Positions 1 to 10,978 of a stretch of 62,500 bases of DNA are shown in pieces (the stretch's first letter is position 1; every line of letters begins with the position of its first letter). The DNA comes from Cryptococcus deneoformans JEC21. Its lineage: Eukaryota > Basidiomycota > Tremellomycetes > Tremellales > Cryptococcaceae. The stretch spans positions 1,072,501 to 1,135,000 of the forward strand of contig NC_006686.1 in NCBI RefSeq assembly GCF_000091045.1. The letters run 5' to 3'. The notes under the pieces are model-generated. The model was not told where the DNA came from, ran no database searches, and saw only the letters and a list, made by a program, of their open reading frames with translations. Made by a program: the position numbers and the translations under genes.

Positions 1-879
1 TACATGTCAAGGTTACACAAGAGAATCTGAAGGACTATGTCGGGCCGTGAGTGAACTTGTCCGATGAAGGCGTGGAGTAATGGCTGATTGCAATGAAACA
101 AATAGACCTCTCTACCATAAGGACAGGCTTTACACCCACTCGCCTCCTGCAGGTGTGAGTACTGGTCTGGGGTATCTTGGTAATGGCTCTGGCGCGGTCA
201 TGCCCGTTGAGATTAACGTCAGTACATCTTCACTCGTAGCAGACAGAAGCAAACTGACATCACATCCAGTCCATGCCCGGCAAAGGAAACCTTCAATTGA
301 CCGGTAAACTTGGAGAAGTGATTAGAGAATCCGCGCAAATCGCCATGTCCTGGGTCAAGTCCAATGCTTATCTGCTAGGCATCACAAAGTCAGAAGCTGA
401 AGCCACCTTGAACGATCGAGACGTGCACTTACACATGCCGGAGGGTGGTATTGGAAAGGAGGGTCCATCAGCCGGTACGGCTATCCTGACAGCTTTCGTC
501 TCGTTGTTCACCAAAACACGAGTGGACCCAGATATTGCTATGACGGGTGAGATTAGTTTGCTTGGACAGGTGTTGCCTGTTGGAGGCCTCAAGGAGAAAA
601 TTTTAGCCGCACACCGGGCTGGTATTAAAAGTGAGCTATCCCATAGCTAAGAGTCATACGCCGCTGACCAAGTACAACTCAACAGAGCTCATCGTTCCTG
701 CGGGATGTAAACCAGACATTGACGAGAACGTTCCAGAGTCCGTCAAGGGCGGAATCGAATTTGTTTTCGTTGAAGATGTGCGACAAGTTCTGCATGAAGC
801 GTTCCGGGGAACGGAAGTGGAGAAGAGATGGCAGGAGACGCTTCCAATGGAAGAAGAGCCCCAAAGAGAAAGACATTAG
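1..879 (+). CDS. PIM1: Mitochondrial Lon protease, C-terminal part (5' end outside window)
   Basis: ATP-dependent serine protease of the mitochondrial matrix that degrades misfolded and oxidised proteins; only the proteolytic domain lies in the window. Exons read as 1-46, 106-217, 270-630 and 686-879, with introns of 59, 52 and 55 nt. Joined, they give the Lon stretch [20 protein letters not shown], then the catalytic-serine motif GPSAGTA (codons near 466-486) and the catalytic lysine in LPVGGLKEK (near 574-600). The tail is [16 protein letters not shown] and a short acidic end. All three joins keep frame. Identification of the family is secure. Mitochondrial rather than peroxisomal location is inferred, because the N-terminus is outside the window and the last residues (QRERH) do not form a peroxisomal SKL-type signal. 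Confidence 0.93.
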
Positions 880-1236
880 GGGAGTACAAACGGAACACCG
901 CCATCTAGAGATTGGGATTTTTAGTACATGAGCGCTGAATGCTGGGTGTAGAATGTTGGCCTCAAGCGCGGATTTTGACATTGTACAGTAGTATTGGCGT
1001 GTTATGGTATAGCATTCAGAGCAAGTCAGTGGTATAACAAGTATTTGAATGCATTGATGCCGGACTGGACTTGTTTTGAACATCTCGGTTATTTCAAGAG
1101 AACTAGCAGTCCTCGCCGAGTCGAAGTCGGTTGTGCTTATCGTCGGTTAGCGTTGGGGAGGGGGGAATATCCGACTCGCAGACCAGTATTAAATTAGCCG
1201 AACGTGAGACGGCAATGGACCGTCATCTCCCGCGCA
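880..1236. other. Intergenic, 357 bp
   Basis: 3' flank of Lon and promoter of the next plus-strand gene. Contains no convincing coding exon, RNA gene or repeat. Confidence 0.6.
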
Positions 1237-2248
1237 ATGTCATACCTCAACTCCTACCAACATCCCTTCAGCAATCTCCCAAAGGATATACACCTCACCA
1301 CCCCCCCAGACCAGTATGACTTTAACTACGTCTTCGAAGTCAAGGAGCTCAGGTCAGATCGAGTCGAGCTCAGGCCGCTGGTAGTACGTCCAGCCCTTAT
1401 CTATCTGGAGAACAAATCTCATGCTGAGCATAATTCCATCAGCCATCTCTCCATGCCCAACTCATTTATGATGGTGTGACAAAATACCCAGAGGTATTGA
1501 GGTGGCTCGGTGTCAAACCCTTTGAAGACTTGGGTGACGTACTTGTTTGGATAGAGACTACCTGCAGGGCACCTTCCGTGGGTACAAACCGACATCTCTT
1601 CTCCAAGGAATCTCTGACACGATCTCAAGGACTCTCAATTTTTTGCCATCTTCTCGGAACCACCTAATTCCCAGGACAAAACAGTTGCTCCGGAAGATTA
1701 CGAATTTGCAGGGATCATCGGGATGATCAACTCGAGCTATCAGGCTATGATTTCAGAGCCCGGCTATATCACCATTCTTCCTCCATACCATGTAAGAACC
1801 CTGCCATGGGATTGGGTATAGCTGATCATGATGATTTAAACTAGAGGACGCACGTGCAAACCCACTGTTCCGGTCTGATCATGCATCGCATCCTCGATCA
1901 CCCTTCTCAGGGTGGACTGGGGCTCAGGAGGTGTCAGTGGCTCACTACGACACTTAACTCCGCCAGCCAAGCAGCATCCAAAAGGATGGGATTCAGCTTT
2001 GAGGGAGTGCTCCGTTGTATGAAGGTTTTACCTCAGGGAAAGGAAGGTATCAGGGGTAAGTCTGACAAGGTTTTATTTTTCCTTGTCGGGATCTTTCCGT
2101 AGTAGCTGACAAATGTTGATAAGATGGACGACCGAATGTCAGACAGGCGGAGTGCATGGTCCGAAACGACTGGTACTCCTCTGTTACATGGTACGAATGG
2201 GAAGAAAGTGTGAGAGAGCATGTTGATAAGCTTATGGCCAGACGATAG
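1237..2248 (+). CDS. GNAT-family N-acetyltransferase (RimJ/RimL-like), 259 aa
   Basis: Probable acetyl-CoA-dependent N-acetyltransferase; substrate unknown. Five exons: 1237-1383, 1443-1577, 1630-1791, 1845-2055, 2124-2248. All joins are in frame and total 260 codons with stop. The fold reads in order: an N-terminal strand region (DRVELRPLV), YDGVTKYPEVLRWLGVKPF, an acceptor-binding strand FAGIIGMINSSYQ, the acetyl-CoA-binding RTHV loop after ITILPPYH, and the typical GNAT core GGLGLRRCQW...LNSASQAASKRMGFSFEGVLR. It ends in SVREHVDKLMARR. This layout is common in fungal GNAT proteins whose substrates are not established. The start is the ATG at 1237; an in-frame upstream extension is possible but has no motif. 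Confidence 0.85.
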
Positions 2249-2465
2249 GTCAGTCTCAAAGGTTGCACGACTTTCAGAGCTTTCGTATATGGTCAAACAA
2301 CCCCCTGATAGACCGATGCAGCAAACAGAATGAGAAACCTTTCAATGGCCATCCTTTGATGCTAGTTTGAGGTTGCAAACTTGGTCATAAACTGATTGAC
2401 TGACTGACCTCAGAAATTATATCTGATGAGTGCAAGCTTGCAATGGTCGTACTCTAGTACTTGAT

Positions 2466-4373
2466 ATGACGTACCCTGTGTACCATCATATTTCCCAACC
2501 TTACACTTACCACACATACATCCCTGTGGACGAAAATGGAGGAACATCTCCCATCTACGCACTGTTAATGCTCGGCCTAGTCTTATTCATGGCTGCCAAT
2601 GTCATGCCAGCCCTTATTCCGGCTGTAGACCGTGTGTGGTAAGCACATTAAGAAGATGGAAGTCTCATATTCGAAGCAGCCCCTAATATTCTACAGGTAT
2701 GTTGCAGATCCCGCCTTAAAATGGGGATTCTTCATCATCATTAGTGCACTTCGTAAGCTCCAACTACGTTAGGTCATACATCATTGGTCGGCAGTCTGAC
2801 TCACATAAAGTCGTTCAAATGCTCGGGTTACTACCGGGAGTACCACCAATACATGTCACGTATGTTCATATGGTCACAGCCTTCCTTCTGTACGTTCCTG
2901 TCTTCAAGCTTTATGGCCTTATAAAATATTTAAAGCTTATCAATTGTAGAGTCGCAATCGTCTGGAACACCTTCGTACCCGTTCCTAGCACCCAGGTGGA
3001 AGAGAATAAGACGCCCTCAGTCAAAGAAGATAAACCTACAGCAGGGAAGAAAAGAGAAATTTCTAAGGAAGAGACAAAGAAAGAAGAAGAGATTTCACCT
3101 TGGGACGATTTGAGGGCTCACCCTTCGGCCTTTCTGGCTACAAGGTTAAACAAGATGATGCCATGGCCCTTTCCTATGGGGAAGGCAGCAAGGGAAGGAA
3201 AGGAGCTATGGTGGGAGAAAGGGACTCATCTTCAATTGTGCGCCATTGTCCATTACAAGTTCAGAGCTGGCAACTCAATCGAACACGCTGACTATTATGA
3301 TAAGGGGTCATTTTAATAGGGTGAGACTTGGAAAAGTCGAGGAAGAGGAAGGTTCTGAGAAGAACATGAAGCCAAAACCAGAAACTGAGAAGAAATTGAA
3401 AGGAAAAACAGAGAAGGGAGAAAGTGAAAAAGAACTAGGAAAAGATAGCATGACCGCAGGCAAGCAGAAGTTATCGTCGAAAAAAGGAAAGGCATCAGGA
3501 GAACCTGCGACAGTAACGGCCACACCTAAAAGAGAGGAGGGCAAGAGAAACCAAGAGATTGCGAAGATCAACGAAGGTAAAGCGAATAAGCAGGCCGTAG
3601 AGGACAGGTGGGTGTTGTTCACAGCCAGATAGAAACATTGCTTACATTTAACAAATTTATCTCGCAGACAAAGACGGAAGTTATGTAGGACCAAAAATTT
3701 GGTGACGATCATTGGCATCAGCTCGAGTAGAACTACCTTTCTTCCTCACCACATATGGATCACAAGGCTAATTTTTGAGGATAGTGAACATGACCCTTGG
3801 GTTCCTACTACTTATCTTCTATTCGTTCCAAATCGTTTCCCAAGAGTTAAATCATCCTATACCCCAGGGGGAAAAACTTTCTACAATCCTTTCTAATTCT
3901 TCATCGTCGTCTTCAAGCTTTTCCCAAACAATTTCCAACAGTGACTCAACCAACGAAAAAGAGCTAACGAAGCTGAAGGTGGTGAGGGAAAAAGAGGTTT
4001 CTAACGAGAAAGTATCAGGCAGCAAGGCGCCGTCAGTTGGGCCGAAAAAGGAGCCTGCCATAAGCAGATCCATTCAAAAGGCAGCAGGTCCTATTACAAT
4101 GACGAAGGTCAACCCTGAGAGCGGTGGTACTGGTAGTGATGTCCCTTATGAGGCAAGTATCGGATTTTGGCATGAAACAAGGTCCCTTACTAGGTAATAT
4201 TGGAAAGAAGCTGATTTCAATTTTGCCGGATCCAGCAGACTGAAATCGGTATGCACTATATCTTCAATCCCGATGGGAAGGGAGAGAATGTGGAAGACCC
4301 TTCTATGCAGATTCCTAGCTTCGGAATGTCTCATCCTTTAATGACGACAACATACAAACAATGTGCGAGTTGA
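2466..4373 (+). CDS. Uncharacterised Lys/Glu-rich protein with hydrophobic N-terminus
   Basis: Not recognised. Exons supported by frame and splice sites: 2466-2638, 2697-2752, 2811-2859, 2950-3237, 3320-3607, 3668-3783, 3845-about 4155, then a last exon from about 4240. The N-terminus has Tyr/His-rich residues, then a membrane-like segment (IYALLMLGLVLFMAANVMPA) and a second hydrophobic stretch (ALKWGFFIIISAL). The middle and C-terminus are strongly charged, with long Lys/Glu runs from about 3000-3600 and a serine run near 3900. This suggests a membrane-anchored protein with a disordered cytosolic or lumenal tail. The end is unsettled: the frame containing EIGMHYIFNPDGKGEN stops at 4371-4373, but the best donor near 4156 joins other frames and would stop at 4339-4341. 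Function unknown. Confidence 0.55.
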
Positions 4374-4786
4374 TGTTACTATTAGAAACAAAAGGCTGCC
4401 CATTGACAGAAAAGAGAGTATGGAGCTGAGATCACGATGATAAGCATAGAGATGATGAAACTTCCAGACCTCCCAAGCGAAGCAGTAGAAACAGAAGCAG
4501 CATATAATACATGCATTTAGTGCTTGTAACAAGCCCCTCCTCAGAACTTCGTGCCTCGTCAGAGACCGGCCAATGTCCGTCGATGGGCTAGTGCCGAGCC
4601 TAGGACACGTGCGTACGTAATTTCTTATTTCCGCTTGCTAACTGTGCGTACGTAATAGGACACAGGATGGTTTTATTTCTAATGGGATATGACATAGATA
4701 GAAGCAGATCAATACGTGAGTTTTAGCAATTCATAAGTTTGAAATCCCCTCATCCATCTCTCAGTACATCCGTTTCTCTATAGGCC
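4374..4786. promoter_or_regulatory. Promoter of mitochondrial AsnRS gene, with two TACGTAA motifs
   Basis: 413 bp without a gene. It carries two copies of GCGTACGTAA (core TACGTAA at 4614-4620 and 4649-4655), 132-170 bp before the ATG at 4787. It also carries a 46-nt element at 4548-4593 that recurs at 44501-44546 (see findings). The regulatory role is inferred. Confidence 0.4.
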
Positions 4787-6536
4787 ATGCGCTCAACTCA
4801 GCGCAGGCTTTCGTCCCTCCCTCCGACTATCCGCTCTTTGCTCTCTTCGCGTCGTTCCACTCTTCCGTCTGTCTCTTCCACCACTCACCTTGAAACGGTA
4901 TCATGCGCGAACGAGCCTGTGGAAGTTAATGGATGGATCAAGTCTGTGAGGGCTCACAAGAATGTGGCATTTGTGGAAGTGAGCGATGGTAGCACTGGCG
5001 AGAATATTCAAGCGGTGTTGAAAGGAAAGAGCAAGGCCGAAGGGTAAGCTGTCTGTTACATGCCGCTCTCGCCAATTTCTCATCATCATCCGAGCCATTG
5101 TTATATTTTTGCCAATGAAACGAGTTTAATTTTTTTAACCTAGTTTGAGTATCGGGGCTAGTGCCAAGCTCAAAGGAAGATTAGAGCAGTCACGAGGGCG
5201 AGGACAAGATGTCGAACTTGTTGTTGAAGATGCCCAAGTGCTGGGTACATGTGATGCCGAGGTGTGTCATTCACCGTTATCCATTATCTACGCAAATCTT
5301 CTCACTAGTAGAGTAAGGATAGGCCTATCCCATTCAGAAGAAGTCGCTACCTGCTTCAGTCCTTCGGGATAATGCCCATCTGAGATTCCGGACGTCTCAA
5401 ACAGCGGCAGTCATGCGGATACGGGATGCGTTAGCTCGAGACTGGCATGATTGGTTCGAGGTTAGTATTTCCTGATGCAGTTCATTGTTGCTGCTGACGA
5501 CTTGAAGAGTCACGATTTTGTCCACGTTCACACGCCAATACTGACTGGGTCGGATTGTGAAGGCGCTGGAGAAGTCTTCACCATCGTTGATCACCCACCT
5601 CCGTCGTCATCTAGCTCTCCTCAGCCATTCTTCCCTCATCCAGTCCATCTCACTGTTTCAGCTCAACTGCACCTTGAAGCTCCCACGCATGCGCTCTCCC
5701 GAACCTACACCCTATCTCCCTCTTTTCGAGCTGAACCCTCATTGACATCTAGACATTTATCCGAATTTCATATGCTTGAAGCCGAAGTCGCTTGGGAAAA
5801 TGATTTGGATGGACTGTTGAGCGTAGTTGAGGAAGGTGTGAAAAGTACTGTTGGGAATATATTGAATGGTGAAAAAAGGGGAAAGAGGTTGAGGGACGAC
5901 TTGAGTATCGTCGCCAAGTCTCTTCGCGATGTTGATGACCTTGGATCTGTGATTGATCCGGCTCAGGAATTCGCAGACCCCTTATATCATTTGCAACTGG
6001 TAATGGACAAGCCTTTCACCCGTATTACCTACACGTCGGCTCTTGAGCTACTTTCTTCTTTGCACGCCGATTCGCCCTCTACGATATCCCCACCACCTTT
6101 ATGGGGTCAAGGAATATCCACAGATCACGAAAAGCTTTTGGCGGCGCATTTCAACGGACCGGTATTTGTGACGAGGTATCCCAAGGAGCTAAAGCCCTTT
6201 TACATGCTCCCCACCCCTTCCACCATAGAAAACGAAAAAACCCACGCATCGCAAGGTTCAACGGTGGAATGCTTTGACCTTCTATTTCCTCACTGGGGTG
6301 AGATGGCTGGCGGCTCTCTTCGTGAGCATCGTTTGACTGAACTCACTCATGCGATCGAAGAAATGGGGATGAAAAAGGAAGAATATAATTGGTATCTTGA
6401 CTTAAGAAAGTACGGAAGTGCGCCCCATGGGGGTTGGGGTATGGGATGGGATAGATGGGTTGGATGGGTGACTGGCTTGGGTAATGTGAGAGATGTGGTG
6501 CCGTATGCCAGATGGAAGGGACATTGCAAATATTGA
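4787..6536 (+). CDS. Asparaginyl-tRNA synthetase, mitochondrial type, 513 aa
   Basis: Class IIb aminoacyl-tRNA synthetase that charges tRNA-Asn, here most likely for mitochondria. Four exons: 4787-5043, 5144-5261, 5323-5460, 5508-6536 (introns 100, 61, 47 nt); all joins keep frame. The N-terminus is rich in Arg and Ser ([20 protein letters not shown]), as expected of a mitochondrial targeting peptide. An OB-fold anticodon-binding domain follows ([20 protein letters not shown]). The catalytic domain shows [19 protein letters not shown], motif 2 [19 protein letters not shown], and motif 3 [16 protein letters not shown] near the C-terminus. These match the AsnRS/AspRS family, and the [10 protein letters not shown] stretch points to AsnRS. 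S. cerevisiae SLM5 is the known mitochondrial counterpart. Confidence 0.9.
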
Positions 6537-7224
6537 TTAGCATAGAGAGCCTGAAGGCGGACTTGTAGCACCGTGAAGGGAAGATAGATGATCAGTATGC
6601 ATCATGGGAGGTCTAAAGGATTGTGGGGCAGTTTTACATTGTATTGTAGTGGAATAAACCAACGGCTGGCTTTGTGTCATCAAGTTATGGTTGGCCGTAT
6701 ACAACGAACGCGTGTATCAGTTACCAACGACAATAATACTTGCTACCATAATAGGAGGAAGAATCAGTATGAGATTCGATCAAGTTTCTGCATTTAATAT
6801 TGGCCTCTGGCGGGATTGCACATTTTTATTTCACAGTTGCTACGCTATTGCTGACAACTTTAGCCCTGATAGGGACAACAAGAAAAAGGTTTACTATACA
6901 TACAGTGCTTTTTTAATTTTTTTTTTGAAAGTGTAACGGTTTCAACCTCCTCTTCTGCTCGCTGGTGTCGTTTTGCCGAAAGAAACACTTACGTAATATG
7001 ACAGAGAATGGAAGAACGCGAAGAAGGAAAGCGGGCGAACGTTGTGGAGAAGACGATGACCCAACCAGCAGCTTGTTTCCTTACAAATTACGTAACTAAT
7101 TTCCACTATAAAAGGACAGCAGCGAATTAATGATGGATAATGCGCACGACATATAGATCTCATCATCTCATCTTTTCTTTCCTATTCATTATCCCTACTG
7201 TAACTCGCACAAATTCCATATTGT
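6537..7224. promoter_or_regulatory. Intergenic; promoter of the BZW/5MP gene with two TTACGTAA sites
   Basis: No coding exon recognised in 688 bp. Exact palindromic TTACGTAA occurs at 6989-6996 and 7088-7095, about 130-235 bp before the ATG at 7225. A CTATAAAAG TATA-like box lies near 7105-7113. Confidence 0.4.
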
Positions 7225-8736
7225 ATGTCTCACACGCCAACGTCGACCTCCTCAGGTAATGCTCCGACAACGGATAAAAAACCATCCCTCACCGGAGTAA
7301 GGATAAAGCAGAGAAAGGGTCAGGCGAAAGCCACAGCAAAGTTTGAGCCAGAAGGTAAGTTCTAATTCTTAGAGGTAGTGGCTGCTGATATTATATCTAT
7401 TCAGCTTTTAGAGACGCTCTTCTTCTCCATCTTGCTCTTCTCCCCCACCCCATCACCAAAGACGCCCTTGTTGCAAAGCTAGTGCAAGCTGGCTCCACTC
7501 TTGAGTTTTTGAAGTACTCTGAACAGCTATTCGAGCTTCTTTTCGTAGGTGGACTACTGCAACCCGGAGGATCTTATCTCGACGACAAGCGCTCTCCTGT
7601 CTACATTTTGCAACCGGACGATGCCCCCGATGCGTTCAAAGATGGTGTGAAAGGTATGATTGAAGTTCTCAAGCGAGTGATGCAAAGGTATAAATACCTT
7701 CAAAAGCCACTCGAGGAGAACTTCCTTCCTGGGGTACTTTCTTACCTTCCCAAATGGGACGTCAAGTCTCGTGAAAAGCTCGCTGAAGCAACCGCATTGC
7801 TCACTATCGAGTTGCAAATTTCTTCCCGCTGTCTTCAATCGCTCGCAAAGGAGCACGTCGTGAAGGACAATGTCGCTCTCAACTTTTTGACTGCATTCAT
7901 CAAGACTTATTTGTCGCGCCAGTCTATCGACCAATTTGGATCCACGCTCAGGAGATCAGGTCTCAAGAGCATTCTTGCCGTGTTCCCTCTACAAATTCGA
8001 GACAGAAAGCATCTTGAGGCGCACTTTAGGGAGGAGAACTTACAAGTAGTCAATGATTGGTACGCCAAGTTGGCGTTGGGCGAAGTCAAGGACGAAACTG
8101 TACAGGCGGTGGAGAGAATGATCAACGACGATGAGACTTCTGACCAGGTATGTTCAAGTGCTTTCCTGGGGAAAGGATAGACGGAGCTGATGCGAGATAG
8201 ATCATTGAAGCCCTCAAGTTACAACAGTCTGAAAGGCCAGTGTCCGAGGCAGATCTTTCTGAATGGATCTGGCTTGCTCTCATGGGTACTGTGGACTGGA
8301 CTGCTCGTTCTGACCAAATTGACACTTTTGTTATTTCCCATATTACCGTGAGTGGGATTTCCCTGGCTTTTTAGTCCACTGAACTTTGTTAATCGCACCG
8401 TAATTGATAGCGTTACGCCTCTATCCTTGAGACGTTCTGTCAGTCAGCCAAGGCCCAGGTCAACCTTATCAATGCCGTCCAAGTATATTGCTATACAGAT
8501 ACCCGCATTATCAAGTCCTTTGTCCAGATTTTGAAGGTGTTGTACAACGCAGATGTTGTGTCTGACCAGGCTATAATCTATTGGCATCAGAAGGGCGCCA
8601 AGCCGAATGGCAAGGGCCATTTTTTGAAGGTTGCAGAACCCCTTGTGAAGGTGAGTCCTTCGGTGAATTTATAAGAATCACACTCACATATTGGCAGTTC
8701 CTTTCCGAGCAAGAATCTGACTCAGAAGAAGAATAA
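7225..8736 (+). CDS. eIF5-mimic protein (BZW1/BZW2, 5MP), 432 aa
   Basis: Translation regulator that mimics the C-terminal HEAT (W2) domain of eIF5. In animals it binds eIF2 and eIF3 and restricts initiation at non-AUG or poor-context starts. Five exons: 7225-7354, 7405-8147, 8201-8347, 8411-8650, 8698-8736; introns 50, 53, 63, 47 nt; frame kept throughout. The N-terminus has SLTGVRIKQRKGQAKATAKF, characteristic of BZW proteins, then EAFRDALLLHL and the long helical MA3-like part. The W2 domain follows, with SEWIWLALMGTVDWTARSDQ, and the family ends in a typical acidic tail (FLSEQESDSEEE). The length fits the usual roughly 420 aa. The family is absent from S. cerevisiae, so its retention here is worth noting. 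Confidence 0.93.
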
Positions 8737-9472
8737 GTCGTGGGCATACATATTGGTCAGGCGATGCGCTTCTTTGTGCGCAGATTCTGTACTTCAATTA
8801 TATAAGCATGCAGCTGTGTCATGATTGAACTACTTAAATGGTTTTTAGCCTGCCGCTCATCTTCGAACGTCGCTGGAATGTATGTAGTAGTGATTGATCC
8901 TAATTTAGGCATCAAGAAGCTTGACACTTGCATCTGGTACTCCAATTGTAATAAATGTGCAGGAAGGGACAATACCGCAATCGGCTACGGGAGCGAGTCG
9001 TATGCATGCCCTGGAAAGACTATTGTAAAGGAGTATTTCAAGCTCTTTGGGTCTTACGAGTTTTAAAACGATTACAGGCAAGGTATTACAGTTTTCATGT
9101 AGCACTCTTTAGGGATATTGCTCACTGACCGTTTACAGAATTATTTAAGCAGTTTTTCCCCACACGCAGCGTTGACAACCTTGACAACTTGACGGATCTT
9201 GGAAGCTCATTTTTGGAGCTCTGCTAAAATAATTTTAATAATAAAAAGCTACGGTTCAAAAGGACATTACGTAATATGTATAATTGGACATTCTTACATT
9301 CACCTGCGTAACCTGCGTTACAGCTGCTTCGCTGGCTTTTGCAAGCATCTTGTCGTTGGGCCATCCATCTTCATTTATCGTATCATCTGATACCTAGACG
9401 CTTTCCTCGAATTCCTATCCAGCCATCACAATTTACTTATATCAAAGAAAGTCTTGATTAATATATATCACC
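8737..9472. other. Intergenic, 736 bp
   Basis: 3' flank of the BZW gene and promoter of ISY1. No supported exon. One TTACGTAA palindrome at 9267-9274, 199 bp before the ISY1 ATG. Confidence 0.5.
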
Positions 9473-10719
9473 ATGGCTCGAAACTCTGAAAAGGCGCAGT
9501 CCATGCTCTACCGCTTTCGGGAGCAGCAAGCCATTGATATGGGCATAGGCACTCGCCAAAAAGGAGACCGGCGCCCTCGAATGGCCAGTAGCTGTACAAG
9601 TCTGAGAGAAGCGGAGAGATGGAGAGGAGATATATTGAGGGATATCAGCAGGAAAGTCAGCAAGATACAGGACGGTGAGACGTTTTCTTTATCCCGCTTG
9701 ACATGGGATGCTGTACTCGTCGATTGCATTCTAACTTTTTTGATCACTAGTTGCTTTAACGGACTATCAAGTGCGGGACCTCAACGATGAGATCAATCAG
9801 CTTTTCCGTGAGAAAAGGGCGTGGGAGAACCAGATCATTAATTTGGGCGGCGCCAATTACAGGAGGGCGGCGGGGGTGATGACGGATGATGAAGGCAGAG
9901 AAGTTCCTGGTACAAGAGGTTACAAGTGGGTTGCGCTTTACCGTCTCGATGGGCGTGCACTTACATGTTTCTTCTCTCTGTCAGGTATTTTGGTCGAGCC
10001 AAAGAACTCCCAGGCGTTAAAGAGCTGTTTACCCGTTCTACGCAACAAGCAACTGAGGAATCTGCACGCACCGCTTCATTTCAAATGTTCAGACATCAGG
10101 GACCTGATTATTATGGTGATGAAGACGAACTGGATAAGGAGCTGATTGATACAGAAGATGTGGAAGCTCGAGAAGGTATGCTATCCATCATATGCGATAT
10201 CTTTTGGAGCAAAAACTTATGAAGCTTATCTGTGCAATAGGATGGGAAGACCAAGTTCGAAAATCAGCCTCTACTCTCGGCATTTCTGACGAGACTCTCC
10301 TTCCCCGTTACCCCGTTTCAATATCGTCCAAGCTTCCCGACGCTTCGGTAGACCCGACGCAACTTCAAGAGAATGAAGAAGCGCCTCAAAAGAGCGAGAA
10401 AGCTTTGAAAGGAACGGGGAAGAGTAAGCGTAAATATAAGGGTGTGAATGACCTGGAAGAAGGGGGTCAAAAGGAGGAGCAAGAGGAAGCCAAAAAGTCA
10501 AAGACGGACACAAGCGTTGCTATCAACAGTGTTGCCGAGGGACAGAACATCGCCTCCGAGACAGCAGTTGCTGCTGCACAAGCGCAAGCTGCAGCATTCC
10601 TTGGTGTGCTTGATGCGGAAAGTCTCGAGTTCCCCACAATGCCCAGCAAAGACGAGATGGCGAAAGTACTCTTGGAAGTTAGGAAACAGGCTCTGAAGGA
10701 AGAGTACGGAGTATATTAA
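9473..10719 (+). CDS. ISY1: Pre-mRNA splicing factor ISY1, 348 aa
   Basis: Component of the NineTeen complex/activated spliceosome that helps the first transesterification step. Exons 9473-9674, 9751-9925, 9985-10175, 10241-10719 (introns 76, 59, 65 nt) join in frame. The N-terminus MARNSEKAQSMLYRFREQQA is the ISY1 hallmark. It is followed by REAERWRGDILRDISRKVSKIQD, then VRDLNDEINQLFREKRAWENQI and LGGANYRR, then KYFGRAKELPGVKELF, all conserved in the family. The C-terminal third (from about 10330) is a charged Lys/Glu linker, then an Ala/Gln-rich helix (AAAQAQAAAF) and a tail common in fungal ISY1. Nuclear. Confidence is high because all family blocks are present in order. Confidence 0.95.
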
Positions 10720-10978
10720 TGTCATGGATGCAACGAAATACGTTCAATTCCATCTTAATCATCGGCCATGCCAGCTTCCAGGATTGTCTGCAGTCTGAAT
10801 AATAAATAATAAAAGAATGAATTCATACACATGAACTTCGGATGTCCATAGATAATAGGCAACATGCAGGGAATGTGTGGAAAACGGGAAGTTTTGTAAA
10901 TCGTCAATCTATTATCATGTCGCGTACATATAGGATACAAATCTCAACCTCCCAAGCAATGAATGGGCCTATTCATCT

